Below, piece after piece: positions 7,129-10,941 of a DNA stretch of 10,941 bases (its first letter is position 1; every line of letters starts with the position of its first letter). Below the pieces are notes generated by a model that searched no databases, was not told the DNA's origin, and saw only the letters and a program-made list of their open reading frames with translations. Source of the stretch: an uncultured Flavobacteriaceae bacterium. Lineage in GTDB: Bacteria > Bacteroidota > Bacteroidia > Flavobacteriales > Flavobacteriaceae. Both the position numbers and the translations under genes were made by a program. The stretch spans positions 1-10,941 of the forward strand of contig CALZKX010000265.1 of the NCBI GenBank assembly GCA_945788155.1. Reading direction: 5' to 3'.

Positions 7129-8526
7129 TTACCCAATTATCATTCCTGCAATCGTAGCAGATAACAATGAGGCAATTGTGCCGCCAATCAAAGCTTTTAA
7201 CCCAAACTCCGATAGGGTTTTACGCTGTCCTGGAGCCAAAGAGCCAATACCTCCAATTTGAATACCAATAGAGGCAAAATTTGCAAATCCGCAAAGCATA
7301 TAAGTCGCCATAATAATGGATTTTTCGTAATTAAGGTGAATTACATTTGCTACATTCTTTAAATCGGCAAGTTGTATATAACCTACAAATTCACTAGCTA
7401 CTAATTTAATACCTAGTAATTGTCCCATAAGAGCCATGTCTTCTTTGGCTATACCAATAAGCCACATTAAAGGAGCAAAGGCATAACCTAATAAAAACTC
7501 TAGCGAAAGTTCAGGATAGGTGGTTTTGTTAGCGATCCAGGTATTAATTGTCGTGACATCTCCAACCCAACCTAAAATGCCGTTTACCATGGCAATAAAG
7601 GCCAGAAAAACCAATAACATGGCACCAACGTTTACCGCAAGTTTTAAACCTTCGGTAGTTCCATTAGCGATAGCATCTAAAATATTGGAACCAATATTTT
7701 CTTGGGTTACTTTTATTTCGGAGTTTATGGTTTCTGTTTGCGGATAAAGAATTTTAGAAATCACAATAGCACCTGGTGCTGCCATTACCGAAGCGGCTAA
7801 TAAATGCTTGGCGTAAAAAATTTCCATAACAGGATCTCCTGCTCCAAGAAACTTTATATAAGCTGCTAATACACCGCCAGCAACTGTGGCCATACCACCT
7901 ATCATTACTAATAGGATTTCTGAACGATTCATTTTTTCTAAATAGGCTTTAATCATTAAAGGGGACTCTGTTTGTCCTAAAAAGATATTTCCTGCAACAC
8001 TTAAACTTTCAGCACCTGAAATTTGAAGCAATTTGGTAAGCATCCAAGCAAGCCCTTTGACAATTTTTTGTATAATACCAAGATAGAATAGCACCGAAGT
8101 TAAGGCCGAAAAAAATATGATTGTAGGTAGTATGGTAATTGCAAAATTAACAAGGGAACTATCAAGTTGGTTTGAAATAAATGAATTAAACAAGAACTCT
8201 GTTCCTGCCATTGTAAAATTTAGTATGCTTACAAAAATACCGCCTACCCATTCAAATATCGCTTGTATAAAAGGGACTTTTAATACACCTATTGCTAATA
8301 ATAATTGCGCTGCTAATCCAAATCCAACAGTTCTCCAATTAATGGCTTTTTTGTTTTTACTGAGTAAAATGGAAATGATTAGTAAGGCCAACATTCCTAA
8401 AACGCCACGCATTAAGCTGCCTGCGGAAAACCCTTGACTAGGAACTATATTTGTTGATATGTCTTGTGCAAAAGTTGGAGACACAATAAAAAAAATAGCT
8501 ATAGCAGCTAAAAGATATTTTTTCAT
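7129..8526 (-). CDS. nupC: CNT-family concentrative nucleoside transporter
   Basis: This inner-membrane symporter takes up nucleosides with a cation (H+ or Na+) gradient and feeds nucleotide salvage. At 465 residues it is longer than E. coli NupC (400). The extra N-terminal part reads as a cleavable signal peptide (residues 1-20, ending SPTFA before QDIS) followed by a short periplasmic stretch. Hydrophobic segments follow from about 40 onward. CNT signatures are GQTESP at 184-189 (Gln185, Thr186, Glu187), SEF at 378-380 (Glu379), and GFANFASIGIQIGG at 413-426 (Asn416, Ser419). These correspond to the nucleoside-binding residues of the Vibrio cholerae CNT structure. APGQR closes the motif at 431-435. 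It is downstream of the BFN gene by 106 bp and ends in a strong terminator. The exact nucleosides and coupling ion cannot be deduced. Confidence 0.93.
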   Translation of the reverse strand: MKKYLLAAIAIFFIVSPTFAQDISTNIVPSQGFSAGSLMRGVLGMLALLIISILLSKNKKAINWRTVGFGLAAQLLLAIGVLKVPFIQAIFEWVGGIFVSILNFTMAGTEFLFNSFISNQLDSSLVNFAITILPTIIFFSALTSVLFYLGIIQKIVKGLAWMLTKLLQISGAESLSVAGNIFLGQTESPLMIKAYLEKMNRSEILLVMIGGMATVAGGVLAAYIKFLGAGDPVMEIFYAKHLLAASVMAAPGAIVISKILYPQTETINSEIKVTQENIGSNILDAIANGTTEGLKLAVNVGAMLLVFLAFIAMVNGILGWVGDVTTINTWIANKTTYPELSLEFLLGYAFAPLMWLIGIAKEDMALMGQLLGIKLVASEFVGYIQLADLKNVANVIHLNYEKSIIMATYMLCGFANFASIGIQIGGIGSLAPGQRKTLSEFGLKALIGGTIASLLSATIAGMIIG

Positions 8527-8632
8527 ATAGGAAAATTTAAAAACAATGGGAACTTATGTTGGTTTTGCATTTGTAAAAATGAAAAAGCAAGATAAGGATT
8601 TATTTTGTTATGGTGCTGTATTAAAGAGATAT

Positions 8633-9241
8633 CTATCGTTTTGAGATTTCGTCCCTTATTCTGGCAGCAGTTTCATAATCTTCATTAGCTACAGCTTGAT
8701 CTAACATTTTTTGAAGCTCTTTCAATGTTTTTCCTTTAAAGTTGTCTTTTCCGGCTGAAGTTTCAATTTCTTCTGCAAGGACTTCATCAACCAAAATATT
8801 ATCGGCTTTATGGTCTTCTTCTTTGTTTACTTTTAAATAAATACCGGCTTTATCAAGGATGTTCTTGTAAGTAAATATTGGTGCTTGAAAGCGTAAAGCC
8901 AATGCAATAGCATCACTAGTACGAGCATCAATTATTTCTTCAATTTTGTCGCGTTCACAAATCAGGCTGGAATAAAAAACACCGTCCACTAATTTGTGAA
9001 TGATAACTTGCTTGATAACAATGTCAAACCTGTCGGAGAAATTTTTAAATAAATCGTGAGTTAAAGGCCTTGGAGGTTTTATTTCTTTTTCTAAAGCAAT
9101 AGCAATAGACTGTGCTTCAAATGCACCAATAACTATTGGAAGTTTTCGATCCCCATCCACTTCACTCAATATGAGTGCATAAGCACCATTTTGGGTTTGG
9201 CTATAAGAGATTCCTTTTATATTAAGTCGTACTAAACTCAT
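8633..9241 (-). CDS. Bifunctional nuclease (DUF151/BFN) family protein with UVR motif
   Basis: Starting at ATG 9241, this 202-residue protein has an N-terminal BFN/DUF151 domain (1-140) that includes GDRKLPIVIGAFEAQSIA (30-47) and the conserved IDARTSDAIALALR (104-117). An acidic linker (140-165) and a C-terminal UVR motif (173-199, LKELQKMLDQAV...YETAARIRDEI) follow; the UVR motif resembles the coupling helix of UvrB/UvrC. Some BFN-family proteins have nuclease activity in vitro, but the role in Bacteroidota is not established. An in-frame TTG at 9256 would add five residues (MCYKI), but MSLVRLNIKGISYSQTQ is the N-terminus typical of the family. Its own promoter is predicted at 9289-9319, giving a leader of roughly 40 nt. 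It lies downstream of etfA and ends in TAG. The family call is firm; the substrate is unknown. Confidence 0.92.
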   Translation of the reverse strand: MSLVRLNIKGISYSQTQNGAYALILSEVDGDRKLPIVIGAFEAQSIAIALEKEIKPPRPLTHDLFKNFSDRFDIVIKQVIIHKLVDGVFYSSLICERDKIEEIIDARTSDAIALALRFQAPIFTYKNILDKAGIYLKVNKEEDHKADNILVDEVLAEEIETSAGKDNFKGKTLKELQKMLDQAVANEDYETAARIRDEISKR

Positions 9242-9255
9242 GATTTTATAACACA

Positions 9256-9383
9256 AAGAACTGTTTAAATTTAGACTTTACCAACTACCAAAGGTAGAAT
9301 TAAGACAAACTAACTCCAAACTTCGCTAAAAGTTGGAAATTTGAAAAGTTAAGGTCATTTTAAAGGGGAATTAAACAGTTCTT
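9256..9383. repeat. Fold-back element between etfA and BFN gene
   Basis: AAGAACTGTTTAA (9256-9268) recurs as its exact reverse complement TTAAACAGTTCTT (9371-9383), bounding 128 bp of non-coding DNA. Inside are shorter inverted repeats: CTACC-AAA-GGTAG (9285-9297), CCAACT/AGTTGG (9281-9286 and 9331-9336), and a bulged hairpin at 9316-9336. No target-site duplication flanks it. It may be a long RNA stem bridging the etfA 3' end and the BFN leader, or a degraded MITE-like element; neither is proven. Confidence 0.5.
9289..9319 (-). promoter_or_regulatory. Predicted promoter for BFN-UVR gene
   Basis: On the minus strand, TTG (9319-9317) is followed after 20 nt by TACCTTTG (9296-9289), a full match to TTG-N17-23-TAnnTTTG. 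Transcription would begin about 40 nt before ATG 9241. The -7 box lies in the small CTACC/GGTAG palindrome, and the -33 TTG lies in another hairpin, so the promoter is embedded in a fold-back region. Confidence 0.6.
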
Positions 9384-9404
9384 GGATATTTAAAGTTAAA
9401 AAAA

Positions 9405-10361
9405 TTATGCGTTTTGTGCTTTAAATTCTTTTAATTTTTCAATTAATTGCGGAACAACTTCAAAAGCATCGCCAACAACACCATAATCTGCGGCCTTAAA
9501 GAATGGTGCTTCAGGATCGGTATTGATAACCACTTTTACTTTTGAGGCATTAACGCCTGCAAGATGTTGGATGGCTCCAGAGATACCTATGGCAATGTAT
9601 AAGTTTGAAGCCACTGGTTTTCCTGTTTGACCAACATGTTCGCTATGTGGTCGCCAACCTAAGTCCGATACTGGTTTTGAGCAAGCTGTTGCAGCACCAA
9701 GTACGTCGGCTAATTCTTCAATCATTTCCCAATTTTCAGGGCCTTTTAAGCCACGTCCACCAGACACTACTATATCGGCATCTGCAATAGATACTTTATC
9801 TGAAGCTTTGTCTATCGATTGCACTTTGGTGTTAGAGGTTTTTAAATTTGGTGAAAAATCTTCAACTGTTGCGCTTCCTGAATTTTCTATTAATCCATAA
9901 GAATTACTGGAAACTCCAACAACTTTTACATCTGTTTTGATTTCAGTGATATTAAATGCTTTATTAGTAAAGGCTGTACGTTTAACCGCAAAAGGCGATA
10001 TACTAGTTGGCACTTCAACTACATTTGATGCGTATCCTGCATGTAATTCAACGGCTAACAATGGTGCTAAATATTTTGAGTCGGCACTTGAGCTTACAAT
10101 TACCACTTTCGCTTCTACTTTTTCAGCAGCTTGTTTTAAAGCATCGGCATATACTTTAGCATTGAATTCGCTTGTATTTGTGATGTTTAATATTTTATCT
10201 ACACCATAATTGCTTAACTTGGAAGCATCACTAGCATTAAAAGTAACCGCAGTGACAGTTGTTCCCATTTGTGAAGCAACGGCTTTTGCATAAGAAGCAA
10301 CTTCCAAAGCAGCTTTTTTAAATGTTCCTTGATTTGATTCTGTATATACTAAAACTGACAT
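9405..10361 (-). CDS. etfA: Electron transfer flavoprotein alpha subunit
   Basis: This is the 318-residue alpha subunit of the soluble EtfAB heterodimer. The complex carries electrons from acyl-CoA and other dehydrogenases towards the quinone pool through FAD. The N-terminal domain (1-about 190) starts MSVLVYTESNQGTFKKAALE. The C-terminal FAD domain (about 193-318) has GGRGLKGPENW (201-211), the signature VGQTGK (243-248), LYIAIGISGAIQHLAG (254-269) and ADYGVVGD (291-298). At the position where many EtfA proteins have SR before the VD-G-W segment, this one reads SKPVSDLGW, with Lys229 in place of the flavin-contacting Arg. It follows etfB by 80 bp in the same direction and is probably co-transcribed; no promoter match was found in the spacer. 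Length and end points are normal. Confidence 0.96.
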   Translation of the reverse strand: MSVLVYTESNQGTFKKAALEVASYAKAVASQMGTTVTAVTFNASDASKLSNYGVDKILNITNTSEFNAKVYADALKQAAEKVEAKVVIVSSSADSKYLAPLLAVELHAGYASNVVEVPTSISPFAVKRTAFTNKAFNITEIKTDVKVVGVSSNSYGLIENSGSATVEDFSPNLKTSNTKVQSIDKASDKVSIADADIVVSGGRGLKGPENWEMIEELADVLGAATACSKPVSDLGWRPHSEHVGQTGKPVASNLYIAIGISGAIQHLAGVNASKVKVVINTDPEAPFFKAADYGVVGDAFEVVPQLIEKLKEFKAQNA

Positions 10362-10380
10362 AATATTTTTTCAAAATATA

Positions 10381-10423
10381 AATTCCAAAAAACAAATTCC
10401 AAATAGCAAACTGTTGGAATTTG
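10381..10423. repeat. AATTCCAAA/TTGGAATTT repeat in etfB-etfA spacer
   Basis: Two direct copies of AATTCCAAA (10381 and 10395, period 14) are followed by the inverted form. CAAATTCCAA (10393-10402) and TTGGAATTTG (10414-10423) make a perfect 10-bp stem with an 11-nt loop. The element lies in the 80-bp spacer inside the etf operon. It is a candidate RNA hairpin affecting mRNA stability or the EtfB:EtfA ratio, or a dispersed AT-rich intergenic repeat. Confidence 0.55.
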
Positions 10424-10441
10424 GTGCTTGAAATTTGATTA

Positions 10442-10941
10442 TTAAATTACTTTCGCTTCATTGTGAAGCAGGCTTACTAATTCATCTAGATTATTAGGTG
10501 ATACTAATTTTACAGCACCTTTGGGAGCAGGTTTTTCAAATTTTACAGCAGAAGTTTCTGCGCTAGCCTCTGTAGGCTCTACAACATTTAATGGTTTTTT
10601 TCGAGCCATCATAATCCCTCTCATATTTGGAATACGTAAATCGCTTTCTTCAACCAGTCCTTTTTGGCCTCCAATTATTAATGGTAAACTTGTTGATACG
10701 GTTTCCTTTCCTCCATCAATTTCTCTTGTAGCTGTGGCATTTAAACCTTCAACTTCTAAACTAATGCAATTATTTACAAAATTGGCATCAGTTAAAGCGG
10801 CTAACATACCTGGGACCATGCCTCCATTGTAATCAATGGACTCACGTCCAGCAATCACTAAATCATAAGCGCCATCTTGTACTACTTTTGCTAATTGTTT
10901 TGCTACAGCAAATCCGTCTGTGGCAGCAGTATTAACCCTAA
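10442..10941 (-). CDS. etfB: Electron transfer flavoprotein beta subunit (5' end outside window)
   Basis: This is the C-terminal 165 codons of EtfB, the AMP-binding partner of EtfA. The open frame runs to the window edge: the residues before the internal GTG at 10858 read RVNTAATDGFAVAK...GAYDLVIAGRESIDYNGG, which is normal EtfB sequence. That GTG is therefore an internal Val, not a start. The beta-subunit signatures AGRESIDYNGGMVPGMLAAL and RIPNMRGIMMARKKPL are present. About 80 N-terminal residues are missing compared with the usual length near 248. The gene ends in TAA, 80 bp before etfA, as expected for an etfBA operon. Confidence 0.93.
   Translation of the reverse strand, partial: RVNTAATDGFAVAKQLAKVVQDGAYDLVIAGRESIDYNGGMVPGMLAALTDANFVNNCISLEVEGLNATATREIDGGKETVSTSLPLIIGGQKGLVEESDLRIPNMRGIMMARKKPLNVVEPTEASAETSAVKFEKPAPKGAVKLVSPNNLDELVSLLHNEAKVI

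Noticed and set aside
7520..8437. Plus-strand open frames opposite the nucleoside transporter gene
   Set aside because: These are antisense shadows of a well-supported CNT gene, with no recognisable domain, no ribosome-binding site and no promoter.
9605..10832. Plus-strand frames opposite etfA and etfB
   Set aside because: The opposite strand encodes clearly conserved ETF subunits; these frames have no family resemblance or start signals.

Overview
The window looks like a chromosome segment of a marine or soil-type Flavobacteriaceae (Bacteroidota). The DNA is AT-rich. A large secreted protein carries a type IX secretion (Por) C-terminal sorting domain, a dihydrofolate reductase is fused to a 2TM domain, and two promoters match the Bacteroidota consensus TTG-N17-23-TAnnTTTG. 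Start codons lack strong Shine-Dalgarno sequences. Genus cannot be fixed from this sequence alone.

Almost everything is transcribed leftwards (minus strand). Reading in that direction from the right edge: the 3' part of etfB (cut by the window edge), etfA, a bifunctional-nuclease (DUF151/BFN-UVR) gene with its own predicted promoter, a CNT-family nucleoside transporter ending in a clear rho-independent terminator, thyA, a 915-residue T9SS-exported beta-propeller protein ending in a 30-bp perfect palindrome, and then a membrane-tethered dihydrofolate reductase whose promoter abuts that palindrome. The DHFR gene meets a rightward SRPBCC/AHSA1-type gene tail to tail with overlapping stop codons. 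The SRPBCC gene is broken by an in-frame TGA at codon 25. Divergent from it is a COG2509-type FAD-dependent dehydrogenase running towards the left edge.

The functional theme of the core is nucleotide and one-carbon metabolism. The CNT transporter imports nucleosides, ThyA makes dTMP while oxidising methylene-tetrahydrofolate to dihydrofolate, and DHFR regenerates tetrahydrofolate. The T9SS gene between thyA and the DHFR gene has no visible metabolic link and carries its own terminator, so it looks like an insertion into this neighbourhood. EtfAB is an electron-transfer module, and the BFN-UVR protein is a common Bacteroidota housekeeping gene.

No gene-free stretch exceeds 300 bases. The longest (6913-7128, 216 bp) holds a dispersed-repeat element and the transporter's terminator. 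No tRNA, rRNA, CRISPR array, IS element or complete mobile element was seen. The most interesting items are the 2TM-DHFR fusion, the single-base nonsense mutation in the SRPBCC gene, and several intergenic palindromes or fold-back elements, one of which contains a predicted promoter. I did not find a clearly new multi-gene system.
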